Shown here piece after piece: positions 39,987-52,664 of a stretch of 64,000 nt of DNA. The DNA lies in contig DASUHB010000031.1 of NCBI GenBank assembly GCA_036273715.1, positions 1-64,000 of the forward strand, read 5' to 3'. Under the pieces are notes generated by a model. It was not told the origin of the DNA, made no database searches, and saw only the letters and a list, made by a program, of their open reading frames with translations. Source of the DNA: Gemmatimonadaceae bacterium. Lineage in GTDB: Bacteria > Gemmatimonadota > Gemmatimonadetes > Gemmatimonadales > Gemmatimonadaceae. A program made the translations under genes and the position numbers. The first letter of the stretch is position 1, and each line of letters starts with the position of its first letter.

Positions 39987-42176
39987 CTCCTGAGCGACCC
40001 GCTCCCGCCGCGTCACGTCCGTCACGCCCTTCACCCGCCTCACGGCCCGGATGATCTTCTGCAGGTGCGTCAGGTTCTCCACCTCCACCAGCACCGATCC
40101 CGACACGCCGCCGCCGTCACCGCTGCGCAGCTCCATGCTCTTGATGTTCGTGCCGCTGTTCGTGACGGCTTCCGCCACGTCGGCGTAGAGGCCGCGGCGA
40201 TCGGACGCCTCGAGAGCCAAACGAACGAGGAAGAGCTCGCCATCCATTTCCTGCCAGTCGATGTCGAGGCGGCGTTCCGGCTCGTGTGAGAGCAGGAGGA
40301 CGTTCGGGCAGTCCGTTCGGTGGATGCTCACGCCGCGGCCGCGCGTGACATAGCCGACGACGGGGTCGCCGGGTACGGGCTGGCAGCATTGGGAATAGCG
40401 CACCATCAAGCCGTCCACGCCCTGGATGCGCACGCCTTTCGACGCGCCGCGCATGCGGTCGACGAGGCGCTCGAACGCGCTCGACTTGGAGGGCGCCGCG
40501 CCATCCTGGAGCGCTTCGACGCCCGGGTAGATGGCCTTGAGCGCCTGGAGCACGTGCACGTCGCCCTGGCCTAACGATGCAATGAGATGCCTGGCGTCCG
40601 TTAGGCCAAGCGACTTGGCGGCGCGGCTCAGCGCATCGTCGTCGGGACGGGTGAGGTGGCGCCGGCGCACTTCCCGGTCCAGCATCTCGCGTCCCACCTT
40701 CGCCGAGGTGTTCTGCTCTTCCTGCTTGATCCACTGCCGGATCTTGTGGCGCGCGCGTCCCGTCCTCACGTGCGACAGCCAGTCGCGGCTCGGCCGCGCA
40801 CTCGGCGCGGTGAGAATCTCGACCGTGTCCGAGTTGCGCAGCTGCCGCGACAGCGGGGCGATGCGGCCGTTGACGCGCGCGCCCTGGCAGTGCAGCCCGA
40901 CCTCCGTGTGCACCGCGAAGGCGAAGTCGAGCGGCGTCGCGTTCTTCGGCAGCTGGATCACGTCGCCCGTCGGCGTGAAGACGAAGATCTCATCCTGGTA
41001 CAGGTCGAGCTTGAGCAGCTCGAGAAATTCGTCGGGCGTCTTGGCGTCGAGCTGCGCTTCGAGAATCTGGCGGAACCACGCGAGGCGCTCGTCGAACTTG
41101 TCCGTGCGGCGCGGCCCTTCGGCGCTCTCCTTGTACACCCAGTGCGCGGCGATACCGTATTCGGCCGTCTGGTGCATCTCCCGCGTACGGATCTGCACCT
41201 CGTACAACTGGCGGCCCGGTCCGAACACCGTGGTGTGCAGCGACTGGTAGCCGTTGGACTTGGGCTGCGCGATGTAGTCCTTGATCCGCTCCTGCAGCGG
41301 CGTCCAGGCTTCGTGGATGATGCCTAACGCGTGATAGCAGTCGGGCACGCTGTCGACGAGCACCCGCACCGCCATGAGGTCGTAGATCTCCTCGTACGGC
41401 TTCTCGCGCTGCTTCATTTTCTTGTAGATCGACCACAGGTGCTTCGGCCGCCCGACCACATCGACCGACGCGATGCCCGCGCGCTTGAGCTCGCGCTCGA
41501 GCGGCTCGGCGAATTGCGCGATGAGTTTTTCGCGCTCGCCGCGCTTCTGCGCCACCAGCTTCGCCAACTTTTTGTACTCGATCGACTCGAGATGCTTGAA
41601 CGACAGGTCCTCGAGCTCCCACCGTACCCGCGCCATACCGAAGCGGTGCGCCATCGGCGCGTACAGGTCCATCGTCTCCTGCGCGATGCGGCGACGCTTC
41701 TCCTCGGGGAGATAGTCCAGCGTGCGCATGTTGTGCAGGCGATCCGCGAGCTTGATGAGGATGACACGGACGTCCTTGGCGATCGAGAGCAGCAGCTTGC
41801 GGTAGTTCTCGACCTGCCGCTCCTGCGTCGAGCGGAACGAGATGTTGCCGATCTTGGTGACGCCGTCGACGATCTGCGCCATCTCGACGCCGAATTCGCG
41901 CTCGATGTCGTCGACGGTGACCGAGGTGTCCTCGACGACATCGTGAATCAGCCCGCTCGCGACTGTGATCGAATCGAGGTGCAGCTCGGCGAGAATCTTG
42001 GCGACGGCAACGCAATGCGAGACGTAGTCATCGCCAGACGAGCGCTTCTGTCCCTCGTGTGCGCGGCGGCCGAACTGATAGGCGCGCGTGAGCAGCTCGG
42101 TATCGAGCCGATCGAGCGCCGGATCGTCGGCGAGATCCCAGCCGGGAATGACGGACTTGAGTGCGGTTGCAGTCAC
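39984..42176 (-). CDS. Bifunctional (p)ppGpp synthetase/hydrolase (RelA/SpoT family)
   Basis: Makes and removes the stringent-response alarmone. 730 residues. The N-terminal HD hydrolase has RRAHEGQKRSSGDDYVSHC and the HD pair in GLIHDVVEDT, so hydrolase activity is likely intact. The synthetase domain follows (RPKHLWSIYKKMKQ, YHALGIIHEAWTP, GYQSLHTTVFGPG), then TGS (IFVFTPTGDVIQLP), a helical region and a C-terminal ACT domain. With an intact HD it is a long bifunctional Rel/SpoT-type enzyme. ATG overlaps the radC stop as ATGA. Confidence 0.96.
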   Translation of the reverse strand: MTATALKSVIPGWDLADDPALDRLDTELLTRAYQFGRRAHEGQKRSSGDDYVSHCVAVAKILAELHLDSITVASGLIHDVVEDTSVTVDDIEREFGVEMAQIVDGVTKIGNISFRSTQERQVENYRKLLLSIAKDVRVILIKLADRLHNMRTLDYLPEEKRRRIAQETMDLYAPMAHRFGMARVRWELEDLSFKHLESIEYKKLAKLVAQKRGEREKLIAQFAEPLERELKRAGIASVDVVGRPKHLWSIYKKMKQREKPYEEIYDLMAVRVLVDSVPDCYHALGIIHEAWTPLQERIKDYIAQPKSNGYQSLHTTVFGPGRQLYEVQIRTREMHQTAEYGIAAHWVYKESAEGPRRTDKFDERLAWFRQILEAQLDAKTPDEFLELLKLDLYQDEIFVFTPTGDVIQLPKNATPLDFAFAVHTEVGLHCQGARVNGRIAPLSRQLRNSDTVEILTAPSARPSRDWLSHVRTGRARHKIRQWIKQEEQNTSAKVGREMLDREVRRRHLTRPDDDALSRAAKSLGLTDARHLIASLGQGDVHVLQALKAIYPGVEALQDGAAPSKSSAFERLVDRMRGASKGVRIQGVDGLMVRYSQCCQPVPGDPVVGYVTRGRGVSIHRTDCPNVLLLSHEPERRLDIDWQEMDGELFLVRLALEASDRRGLYADVAEAVTNSGTNIKSMELRSGDGGGVSGSVLVEVENLTHLQKIIRAVRRVKGVTDVTRRERVAQE

Positions 42177-42886
42177 AGCAAACCTGTCTCCGCGAAACTG
42201 ACGTAGCGTCCGCGACCGATGATGACGTGGTCGTGAACCGGTATGTCTAACAAACGTCCCGCCGACACGAGTTGCTCCGTGACTACCCGGTCATCGACCG
42301 AGGGCGACGGATCGCCGCTCGGGTGGTTGTGCACCAGAATGATGGCCGCCGCGCGTTCGGCGATGGCTTCTCGAAAGACTTCGCGCGGATGTACGAGCGA
42401 CGAGTTCAAAATCCCGCGTGTCACCGTAATGTCCCGCTCCATGCGGTGTTGCGCATCGAGCACGGCCACGTGGAATTCTTCGACAGGCAGATCCTGGAGT
42501 CGGCCGGCGAATGCGCCGAACACGTCTCGTGGCGAGCGCATCGGAGCGCCTTCTTCGCGCTCCTCGTCCGCCATGCGGCGACCCAACTCCAGCGCAGCGT
42601 GTATCGCAATGGCGCGCGCAGGTCCCATGCCGCGGCCAGCCGTGAGCGTCGCGACGGGCTGCGCTGCGATGCGTCGGAGCGAGCCGCCTACCTTTGTCAG
42701 AATATCCTGCGCGAGTGCCAGCGTCGATCGCCCGCCGGCGCCCGAGCCGAGCACGATGGCGAGCAGTTCGCTTACACTGAGCGCACCTGCACCGTGCTGC
42801 TTGAGCCGCTCACGCGGCCGTTCGGTGCGTGGCAGCTCTTTAATACTTAACGTTTTGGCAGATTCCCGGCCAGGCTGCTCCAACAT
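42173..42886 (-). CDS. radC: RadC/YeeS-type JAMM-fold protein
   Basis: Of uncertain function, historically linked to repair. 237 residues. The N-terminal helix-hairpin-helix-like part (ELLAIVLGSG, GRGMGPARAIAI) precedes the JAB1/MPN domain, whose metal motif is seen as HNHPSGDPSPSVDD near residues 186-199. ATG at 42884-42886 has GGAGG five to eight bases upstream, and the longer reading upstream has no such site. The gene overlaps the start of the ppGpp enzyme. Confidence 0.93.
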   Translation of the reverse strand: MLEQPGRESAKTLSIKELPRTERPRERLKQHGAGALSVSELLAIVLGSGAGGRSTLALAQDILTKVGGSLRRIAAQPVATLTAGRGMGPARAIAIHAALELGRRMADEEREEGAPMRSPRDVFGAFAGRLQDLPVEEFHVAVLDAQHRMERDITVTRGILNSSLVHPREVFREAIAERAAAIILVHNHPSGDPSPSVDDRVVTEQLVSAGRLLDIPVHDHVIIGRGRYVSFAETGLL

Positions 42887-42985
42887 GCACGACCTCCGCG
42901 CCGCGGGTTGAGGGCGCAGAAGATGGGCGGTCTGGGTGGTCGAGCCCGCACCGGAACCTCGCGAAGCGGACCGAACGCTTGCAGA

Positions 42986-43078
42986 AGGGCGGACAAAGCG
43001 CGGACGTAAGCGGACAACGCGCGGACACACGAGTCCTCAAGGTCTGTGTCGTCCGTCGCTGTCCGCGCCGTGTCCGCC

Positions 43079-43081
<3 letters not shown>
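42986..43081 (-). repeat. GGCGGACA-type repeat starting at the secA stop codon
   Basis: On the minus strand the secA TAA (43079-43081) is followed at once by GGCGGACACGGCGCGGAC. On the plus strand GGGCGGACAAAGCGCGGAC at 42988-43006 is its near-perfect inverted partner, and inner GCGGACA units lie between. It fills about half of the 192-base spacer between secA and radC. The unit GGCGGACAAAGCGCGGACG is shared with the copy near 1126. Confidence 0.8.
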
Positions 43082-46372
<3,291 letters not shown>

Positions 46373-46384
46373 GGGGACATTCCT

Positions 46385-46969
46385 CTATCGGTACAGCGCC
46401 GCCGCCCGAATGTAGTCGGCGACTGCTTCAGTCACGAACCCGCGAAGCGACAGTCCCGCGCGGACGCGCGCGCGAATCTCGCTCGATGACACATCCACGC
46501 GACGCGTCGACACTCGCTCTACCGGCAGTGCCGATTTAGAGCCGCGCGCATCGGACGCCACGGCGTCTCTCCCGCGCGAGAGCACGATGACCCGCGCCAG
46601 ATCGGCAATGCGCTCCGACCGATGCCATGTGGCGATCTGCTCCGCGAGATCCTCGCCGATCAGCAGGATGCGCTCGACCGCCGGGTGCCGGGCTGCATAC
46701 GCCTCCAACGTGTCAACCGTGTAAGATAACCCGCCCCGGTCGATTTCGATCGGATCGACCTCGAATCGCGCGTCCTCTCCCACGAGGAGCCGCAGCATGG
46801 CCAGTCGCTCGGACGGCGATGCCGCCACCACGCCCTGCTTGAGCGGCTGGCTCGCTGCCGGAATGAACACGACCCGGGTCAGGTGCAGCGCGTCGTACGC
46901 GTCGCTCGCGGCAAGGAGATGCCCAACGTGGGGCGGATCGAACGTCCCGCCGAAGAGCCCCAGTCGCAC
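46385..46969 (-). CDS. nadD: Nicotinate-nucleotide adenylyltransferase
   Basis: Adenylates nicotinate mononucleotide in NAD synthesis. 194 residues. The GGTFDPPHVGHL nucleotide-binding motif is at residues 7-18, and RRVDVSSSEIRARV at the C terminus is the ISSTxIR-type signature. GTG 46967-46969 starts at the first strand (VRLGLFGGTFD) five bases after the preceding TGA; longer upstream readings overlap that gene and are rejected. It lies between a BamD-like gene and secA, presumably co-transcribed. Confidence 0.93.
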   Translation of the reverse strand: MRLGLFGGTFDPPHVGHLLAASDAYDALHLTRVVFIPAASQPLKQGVVAASPSERLAMLRLLVGEDARFEVDPIEIDRGGLSYTVDTLEAYAARHPAVERILLIGEDLAEQIATWHRSERIADLARVIVLSRGRDAVASDARGSKSALPVERVSTRRVDVSSSEIRARVRAGLSLRGFVTEAVADYIRAAALYR

Positions 46970-46974
46970 CGTGG

Positions 46975-47751
46975 TCAGGGCTTCGGCGCGACCGTCGCCG
47001 GATGCGGCGGTGGTCCGCACGTCGTCTTTACATCCGGGTCGCGCGGATATTTCTGGTAGAGCGTGGCACACGTCTGCGCGACTTCTTCCGGATACTTGAT
47101 CTGCTTGTACGATTTGACCAGCTGGATGAGCGCCAGCTTCGCGTGCTGCGTCGTCGGATACAAGCGCTCGACATCGTTGAAGTAGATGATCGCCGGATCG
47201 TACGCCTTCCGCCGATAATAGAACATGCCGGTGTCGTAGTTCTTGATCGCCAGCCACTCCGTTAGGCGGTCGATCTCCTTCTGCGCCCGCGGCTTGAGCG
47301 GCGAATCCGGGTACGCCGCGATGAAGCTCTGCAGCGTCGTGATGGCCGTCTGTCCGTAGTCCGGGTCCAGGGATGGCTTGCGCCACAACTTCGCGTACGA
47401 GATGCCGGTCTTGAACGTCGCCGGTCCCGCGAGCGTGTCTTCCGGGAAGCTCTCCGGCACGCGGGAATACGCCTGCGCCGCCAGGATGTACTCCTTCTGC
47501 CCGGTGTGCGCCTCGCCAAGATAGTAGAAGGCTGCGGGCAGTAGCGGATCGCGCGCGGGCAGATCCGTGGTCAGCTTCTCGAATCCGTTTTCCGCGTTGC
47601 CCCAGTGATGCAGCTTGAGCTGCTGCAGAGACGCTTGGAACAGCGCCTCCTTCGAGGGAAAGCTTGCCGGGATGAACGGATGCCGGTGACAAGCAGCGAG
47701 GCCGGCGAGAGCGACCAATGGGAGCGTGCGTCGTAGCGCGTTCACAAACAT
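46975..47751 (-). CDS. bamD: BamD-like outer-membrane assembly lipoprotein
   Basis: Part of the BAM complex that inserts outer-membrane proteins. 258 residues. Lipoprotein signal (LPLVALAGLAAC), then TPR-like pairs over most of the length: LFQASLQQLKLHHWGNAENGF, YYLGEAHTGQKEYILAAQAY, QTAITTLQSFIAAYPDSP, DTGMFYYRRKAYDPAIIYFND and VERLYPTTQHAKLALIQLVK. The YFxDVxRxYP-type stretch matches BamD. The ATG at 47749-47751 precedes the signal; longer readings run into the epimerase gene. Confidence 0.88.
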   Translation of the reverse strand: MFVNALRRTLPLVALAGLAACHRHPFIPASFPSKEALFQASLQQLKLHHWGNAENGFEKLTTDLPARDPLLPAAFYYLGEAHTGQKEYILAAQAYSRVPESFPEDTLAGPATFKTGISYAKLWRKPSLDPDYGQTAITTLQSFIAAYPDSPLKPRAQKEIDRLTEWLAIKNYDTGMFYYRRKAYDPAIIYFNDVERLYPTTQHAKLALIQLVKSYKQIKYPEEVAQTCATLYQKYPRDPDVKTTCGPPPHPATVAPKP

Positions 47752-47786
47752 GACGGCGGTGTCATACCCGGATTCGAGGAGACGGT

Positions 47787-48779
47787 TCACCGGAGCGCAG
47801 CAGCGCCGCGGCCCGCTGTGTCGCGAAACCATGCGACAAAACGAGGAATGCCATCGCGGATCGGCACCGCCGGCGCGTAGCCCAGGGTGTCGCGTGCGCG
47901 CGAAATATCGGCGAACGTGCAGGACACGTCGCCCGCTTGTGGCGGCAACCTGTCGATCATGGCCTTCCGACCAAGCGCATCCTCGAGCAAGGCAATCAGC
48001 TCGCTGAGCGTCGTGGTCTGCGACTCGCCCAGATTATAGACCTCGTGCCGCACCTCGGGATCGCGCGTTCGCTCGATCGCGCCGAGTACCCCCTGCACCG
48101 TATCGGTCACGTAGGTGTAGTCGCGCGACGACGACCCGTCGCCGTATACCGGAATGGGACGACCGCTCGAGATGAGCGCCGCGAATTTGTGGATCGCCAG
48201 ATCGGGCCGCTGCCTCGGTCCGTACACCGTGAAGAATCGCAGCGACACGATGCGAAGGCGCGGCTCGAGTCCGGCGAAGGTTTCACAGAGCAGCTCGGCG
48301 GCGCGTTTGGTGGCGGCGTACGGACTGACCGGCGAGATCGCGGCATCGTCCTCCGAGAACGGGACGCGGCTCGCATTCCCGTAGACGGACGAGCTCGATG
48401 CGACGACGGCGCGCGAGATGCCGCGCGCACGCGCGGCATCGAGCAACGCGGCGGTTCCGCGAACGTTGACGTCGGCATACAGCGCGGGGGCGGCAATCGA
48501 TGGGCGGACGCCGGCGCGCGCCGCCATGTGCACGACCACGTCGGGCTCGATCGTGTCCATCGCAGCGCCGAGCGCCGCGAGGTCGCGCACATCCGCCTCG
48601 GCCATGGTGAACGCCGAGGAGCAGCGGGCTCCGGCGATGTTCGCGCGCTTGATGGCCGGGTCGTAAAAGTCGTCGAAATTGTCGACGCCTAACACGCGAT
48701 CGCCGCGCGCGAGCAGCGCATCGACCAGGTGCGAGCCGATGAATCCTGCCGCGCCGGTGACCAGCACGCGCTCAGCCAC
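47787..48779 (-). CDS. NAD-dependent epimerase, UDP-glucuronate 4-epimerase-like
   Basis: 330 residues. GAAGFIGSH near the N terminus, the FDDFYDP loop typical of UDP-glucuronate epimerases, [10 protein letters not shown], and [15 protein letters not shown] (Tyr-x3-Lys). It would turn UDP-glucuronate into UDP-galacturonate. Upstream lie the dehydrogenase that makes UDP-glucuronate and a UDP-glucuronate decarboxylase, which supports the assignment. The GTG at 48777-48779 overlaps the upstream stop by eight bases; the ATG at 48821 would add 14 residues inside that gene. Confidence 0.85.
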   Translation of the reverse strand: MAERVLVTGAAGFIGSHLVDALLARGDRVLGVDNFDDFYDPAIKRANIAGARCSSAFTMAEADVRDLAALGAAMDTIEPDVVVHMAARAGVRPSIAAPALYADVNVRGTAALLDAARARGISRAVVASSSSVYGNASRVPFSEDDAAISPVSPYAATKRAAELLCETFAGLEPRLRIVSLRFFTVYGPRQRPDLAIHKFAALISSGRPIPVYGDGSSSRDYTYVTDTVQGVLGAIERTRDPEVRHEVYNLGESQTTTLSELIALLEDALGRKAMIDRLPPQAGDVSCTFADISRARDTLGYAPAVPIRDGIPRFVAWFRDTAGRGAAALR

Positions 48780-49725
48780 GCGCGCCCACCCGCTCGGTGC
48801 CAAGCGAGCGGAAGTACTCAATGGTGCGGGCGACGCCCTCCCGAAGCGGCACCGCTGGCTCCCAGCCCAGCATCGATCGCGCGCGACTGATGTCGGGCTG
48901 GCGCACTTTGGGATCGTCCACCGGCAGCGGCCGCGCCTCGATCGGCACCTTCGCTCCCGTGAGCTCGAGGACCACCTCGGCTAACTGGCGTACGGTGTAC
49001 TCGACCGGGTTGCCGATGTTCATCGGATCGCTGTCGCCCTTCATGAAGAGCCGGTAGATGCCTTCCACTTCATCCGACACGTAGCAGAAGCTGCGGGTTT
49101 GCTTGCCGTCGCCGTACAGCGTGATCGGTTCGCCGGCCAGCGCCTGCACGATGAAATTGGACACGACGCGCCCGTCGCGCGGCCGCATGCGCGGGCCGTA
49201 CGTGTTGAAGATGCGGACGATGCGCGTGTCGAGGCCGTGATACCGGTGATAGGCCATCGTCATGGCTTCGGCAAAGCGCTTCGCTTCGTCGTACACGCCG
49301 CGCGGTCCGACGGGATTGACGTTGCCCCAATACGATTCGGGCTGCGGGTGCACCATCGGATCGCCGTACACCTCGGACGTCGACGCCAGGAAAAAACGCG
49401 ACCGCTTGGCCAGCGCGAGGCCGAGCGCGTTGTGGGTGCCTAACGCACCGACCTTGAGCGTTGGAATCGGGTGCTCGAGGTAGTCGATGGGGCTGGCGGG
49501 CGACGCGAAGTGGAGCACGCCGTCCAGCGGGCCGGCGACATACGTGTACGTCGAGATGTTGTGGCGGACGAACTCGAACCCCGCTTGGCCGACGAGGTGC
49601 GCGATGTTGTCGGCGTGGCCGGTGATGAAGTTGTCGAGGCCGACCACTTGATGGCCGTCGGCGAGAAAGCGGTCGCACAGGTGGGAGCCCAGAAACCCCG
49701 CGGCTCCGGTGATGAGCACCCTCAT
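48772..49725 (-). CDS. UDP-glucuronate decarboxylase (UDP-xylose synthase)
   Basis: Converts UDP-glucuronate to UDP-xylose. 317 residues. GAAGFLGSH at 7-15, then [38 protein letters not shown] (a strong family mark), [20 protein letters not shown] and [12 protein letters not shown] with the Tyr-x3-Lys pair. [12 protein letters not shown] and [14 protein letters not shown] are also typical. ATG overlaps the ugd TGA as ATGA. The enzyme order ugd then decarboxylase is a coherent pathway. Confidence 0.94.
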   Translation of the reverse strand: MRVLITGAAGFLGSHLCDRFLADGHQVVGLDNFITGHADNIAHLVGQAGFEFVRHNISTYTYVAGPLDGVLHFASPASPIDYLEHPIPTLKVGALGTHNALGLALAKRSRFFLASTSEVYGDPMVHPQPESYWGNVNPVGPRGVYDEAKRFAEAMTMAYHRYHGLDTRIVRIFNTYGPRMRPRDGRVVSNFIVQALAGEPITLYGDGKQTRSFCYVSDEVEGIYRLFMKGDSDPMNIGNPVEYTVRQLAEVVLELTGAKVPIEARPLPVDDPKVRQPDISRARSMLGWEPAVPLREGVARTIEYFRSLGTERVGARG

Positions 49726-51029
49726 TCGCGACCGCGGCCGATCGACCGGTACGTGAAGCCTAACGCCGCCATTTTCTCCGGGTGATAGAGGTTTCGTCCG
49801 TCGATGACGATCGGACGCGCGAGGGAGGCCCTGATGCGCTCGAAGTCCGGATGGCGGAACTGATTCCAGTCGGTGACCACGACGAGCGCGTCCGCGCCAT
49901 CGAGCGCGTCGTAGTTGGATTCGGCGTACGAGATGCGGTCGCCTAACCGGCGCCGCGCCTCGGGCATCGCCACCGGGTCGTGCGCCACCACGCTGGCGCC
50001 GGCCTCGAGCAGCGATTCGATGAGCGTCAACGCGGGCGATTCGCGCATGTCGTCGGTCTGCGGTTTGAACGCGAGCCCCCACACCGCGATCTTGCGGCCG
50101 CGCAACCCATCCGGAATCACCGACGACAGCTTCTCGAACAACCGGTGCTTCTGCCGCTCGTTCGCTTCTTCGACGGCATTCAACACCGCGACCGATGCGC
50201 TGCGTTCCTTGGCCGTGCGCAGCAGCGCTTTCACATCCTTGGGAAAGCACGAGCCGCCGTAGCCCGGCCCGGGGAACAGAAACGACGGTCCGATGCGCAC
50301 ATCGCTGCCGATCCCCTTTCGCACGTTGTCCACGTTCGCGCCGACCTTCTCGCACAGATTCGCGATCTCGTTCATGAACGAAATGCGCGTGGCCAGCATG
50401 CCGTTGGCCGCGTACTTCGTGAGCTCGGCGGACGGAATGTCCATGAACAGAATCGGTTTTCCGGTTCGAACAAACGGCGCATAGAGCTCGGCCATCACCG
50501 ATCGCGAGTAGTCGCTGTCCACGCCAAGGACCACGCGATCGGGCCGCATGAAATCCTCGACCGCGGCGCCCTCCTTCAAGAATTCCGGATTGCTGCACAT
50601 GTGGAACGGGAACTTCGCGTGCTTGGCGATGGCGTTGGCGACCTTGTCTGCCGTGCCCACTGGCACAGTGGACTTGGTGACGACCACCATTTCGCGCGCC
50701 ATGTTGCGGCCGATCACGTCGGCCACGCTCAGGACGTGTCTGAGGTCGGCTGACCCGTCCTCATCCGGCGGCGTGCCGACGGCGATGAACACGACCTCGG
50801 CGTTTTTGACGGCGCCGCCGACGTCCGTGGTGAAGGAGAGCCGTTTCTGGCTTTGATTGCGCTCGACCAGATCTTCGAGACCAGGCTCGTAGATCGGGAG
50901 GATGTTGTCCTTCAGTCCTTTGATTTTTCGCTCGTCGATGTCGGCGCAGGTGACGTCCCCACCCGTCTCCGCCAGACATGCGCCTACGACGAGACCGACA
51001 TAGCCCGTCCCGACGACTGTGATCCGCAC
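49722..51029 (-). CDS. ugd: UDP-glucose 6-dehydrogenase
   Basis: Oxidises UDP-glucose to UDP-glucuronate, precursor for the two enzymes that follow. 435 residues. NAD-binding [10 protein letters not shown] at 7-16, [21 protein letters not shown], and the catalytic Cys261 in [12 protein letters not shown]. The GTG start (51027-51029) has no obvious Shine-Dalgarno; it is preceded by an AT-rich stretch (AATATTTACATC), which may mean a promoter close to the start. The 162-base spacer upstream holds nothing else I can identify. Confidence 0.95.
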   Translation of the reverse strand: MRITVVGTGYVGLVVGACLAETGGDVTCADIDERKIKGLKDNILPIYEPGLEDLVERNQSQKRLSFTTDVGGAVKNAEVVFIAVGTPPDEDGSADLRHVLSVADVIGRNMAREMVVVTKSTVPVGTADKVANAIAKHAKFPFHMCSNPEFLKEGAAVEDFMRPDRVVLGVDSDYSRSVMAELYAPFVRTGKPILFMDIPSAELTKYAANGMLATRISFMNEIANLCEKVGANVDNVRKGIGSDVRIGPSFLFPGPGYGGSCFPKDVKALLRTAKERSASVAVLNAVEEANERQKHRLFEKLSSVIPDGLRGRKIAVWGLAFKPQTDDMRESPALTLIESLLEAGASVVAHDPVAMPEARRRLGDRISYAESNYDALDGADALVVVTDWNQFRHPDFERIRASLARPIVIDGRNLYHPEKMAALGFTYRSIGRGRE

Positions 51030-51191
51030 GATGTAAATATTGTTGGGTTCGGTTGTTGGCCGATATGCTGCCAGCCCTTGAACTTATCGGGGGTCAGGGA
51101 GTCGGGCAATGCGAAAGCCGAGCAAAACGCAGAGAGCGCCGGACGCGACAGGAGCGTTCGGTCGCGAAAGAGACCGGTCGGGAGGCTGCAG

Positions 51192-52664
51192 CTATCGCAC
51201 GCGGGCGTCGAAGCTTCCGGTTAGCACGCGCCCTGCGCGCCGCACCTGCACCCAGATCCGATAGTGACCGGCTTTCGGGAACGCGTACGGGAAGCTCACG
51301 GTATCGGGCAGCGTTGCGCTTGTCATTGGCATTGGCAGAGGTGCGTCCCGGGTGCTGTCCCCGCCGCGACTGAAAATCGATTGCGCCGCCATCGCAATCG
51401 TGCCCATGGGATGCAGGTGGACGAACACGCTGCCATCATCGCGCGCGATCATTGCGTGGGCGGACATGCCCATGTAGGGCTGCAGGACCGCGGGTCGACT
51501 GTCTGGCGCCGTGACGGTGAAGTGCAGCGGGGCGATCACGTTCGCGACCAGCGAGGTATCGCCACGGTCCCAGCTCATGATCGATCCATCGGCCAGCGTG
51601 GCGCGTCTGGTATCCGACGCCGCCGTCAACGCACCGCTCACGATCCAGGAATCGTCGGAGTCGGTTGGGGAGAATGCGGGCGAGCCTTGCCCGCCGATGA
51701 CGAGGGTGTCGACGAGCGTCTCGGCGTAGCCGCTCCGGTGCACGATGTCGGCGTAGGTATGGTATGTCCCGGCAGGCAATGGCGGCAGCGCGACGCGAAA
51801 ATCGTTGGAGTCGCTCGTCACCGGATGCAGGTGCGCAAATGCGTCCATGCCCGGCGCACGAATCAGAAAGAAGTGGACGAGCTTTCCGTGATCGCGAACG
51901 AGCGGTGTCTCTTCGTGCTGCCTCCATCTGCTGTCCGTAATCACGAATTGAAGGACGCGTCCGGAGTCGGCGAGCGATACGCGGCTCGCGAGCGGCTTGT
52001 AAATGATGCGCCGATACGCTCGGGCCGAGTGGTTCCACCATGCGTTGCCGCCCAGGAGCGCGAGCGCGAAGATCGCGGCCGCGGAGCACACCGCAAGGCG
52101 CGCGCGTCGCCGGCGGGGCGCGTCGACCGGGACGCCGGGGTCGAGCGTCGCTTCTCGAGCGCCGGCGCCGATGATGGAGAGCAAACCGAAGACGAGAAAG
52201 GCGCCGAGCGCGAGGAGCAGCGCGCCTAACGCTGGCGACATCGGCAGCTCCCGCGTGGCCGCCGAGACGACCGGCACGTCGACGGTCCCCGTGCCCCGCG
52301 TGCCGCTGACAACGACCCGAATCGAGTAGGAGCCGGATGTCATGAGCCAGAGCCGGGTGGCGAAGGCCCCGGCTTCGCCCAGCACCGGCGCTGCGAGGTC
52401 TGGCGGCGGTGCGCCATCGGCGCCGGTCTCCCACAACACCGGCTGCACCGTCACCTGCGCGGCGGGTTCGTTGGACACCTGGACTACTACATCGAGCTGA
52501 CCGGGCACCACACCGGGCGGGCGGCTGACCACGCCGACATCGTAGGGCCCCGCCGCGCCGCGAAAGTAGACGTCCGGACTGCCGACGTGCCCGACCCCGG
52601 CGATGACCAGCACGGCGAGCGCCGCCAGCGCCGCCAGTCCGTTAGGCAGCGGCGGGCGGCTCAC
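51192..52664 (-). CDS. Membrane protein with FixH-like and duplicated HLHP domains, function unknown
   Basis: 490 residues. The N-terminal anchor (about 8-27) is followed by a periplasmic beta domain (about 40-135) that resembles FixH/YtkA-like domains. Two more helices (about 145-168 and 190-207) precede a large outer part with two copies of a similar motif: DHGKLVHFF...FAHLHP (HLHP at 278-281) and YMGMSAHAM...FVHLHPMG (HLHP at 416-419). Many His and Met residues around these suggest metal, perhaps copper, binding. It is translationally coupled to the ten-helix protein upstream (ATGA). I do not recognise the family, and the metal role is inference. Confidence 0.7.
   Translation of the reverse strand: MSRPPLPNGLAALAALAVLVIAGVGHVGSPDVYFRGAAGPYDVGVVSRPPGVVPGQLDVVVQVSNEPAAQVTVQPVLWETGADGAPPPDLAAPVLGEAGAFATRLWLMTSGSYSIRVVVSGTRGTGTVDVPVVSAATRELPMSPALGALLLALGAFLVFGLLSIIGAGAREATLDPGVPVDAPRRRRARLAVCSAAAIFALALLGGNAWWNHSARAYRRIIYKPLASRVSLADSGRVLQFVITDSRWRQHEETPLVRDHGKLVHFFLIRAPGMDAFAHLHPVTSDSNDFRVALPPLPAGTYHTYADIVHRSGYAETLVDTLVIGGQGSPAFSPTDSDDSWIVSGALTAASDTRRATLADGSIMSWDRGDTSLVANVIAPLHFTVTAPDSRPAVLQPYMGMSAHAMIARDDGSVFVHLHPMGTIAMAAQSIFSRGGDSTRDAPLPMPMTSATLPDTVSFPYAFPKAGHYRIWVQVRRAGRVLTGSFDARVR

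Noticed and set aside
51030-51191. Promoter or terminator in the spacer between the HLHP gene and ugd
   Set aside because: TTGCCC-N17-TAAGTT and a five-base-pair stem are possible but too weak to annotate.
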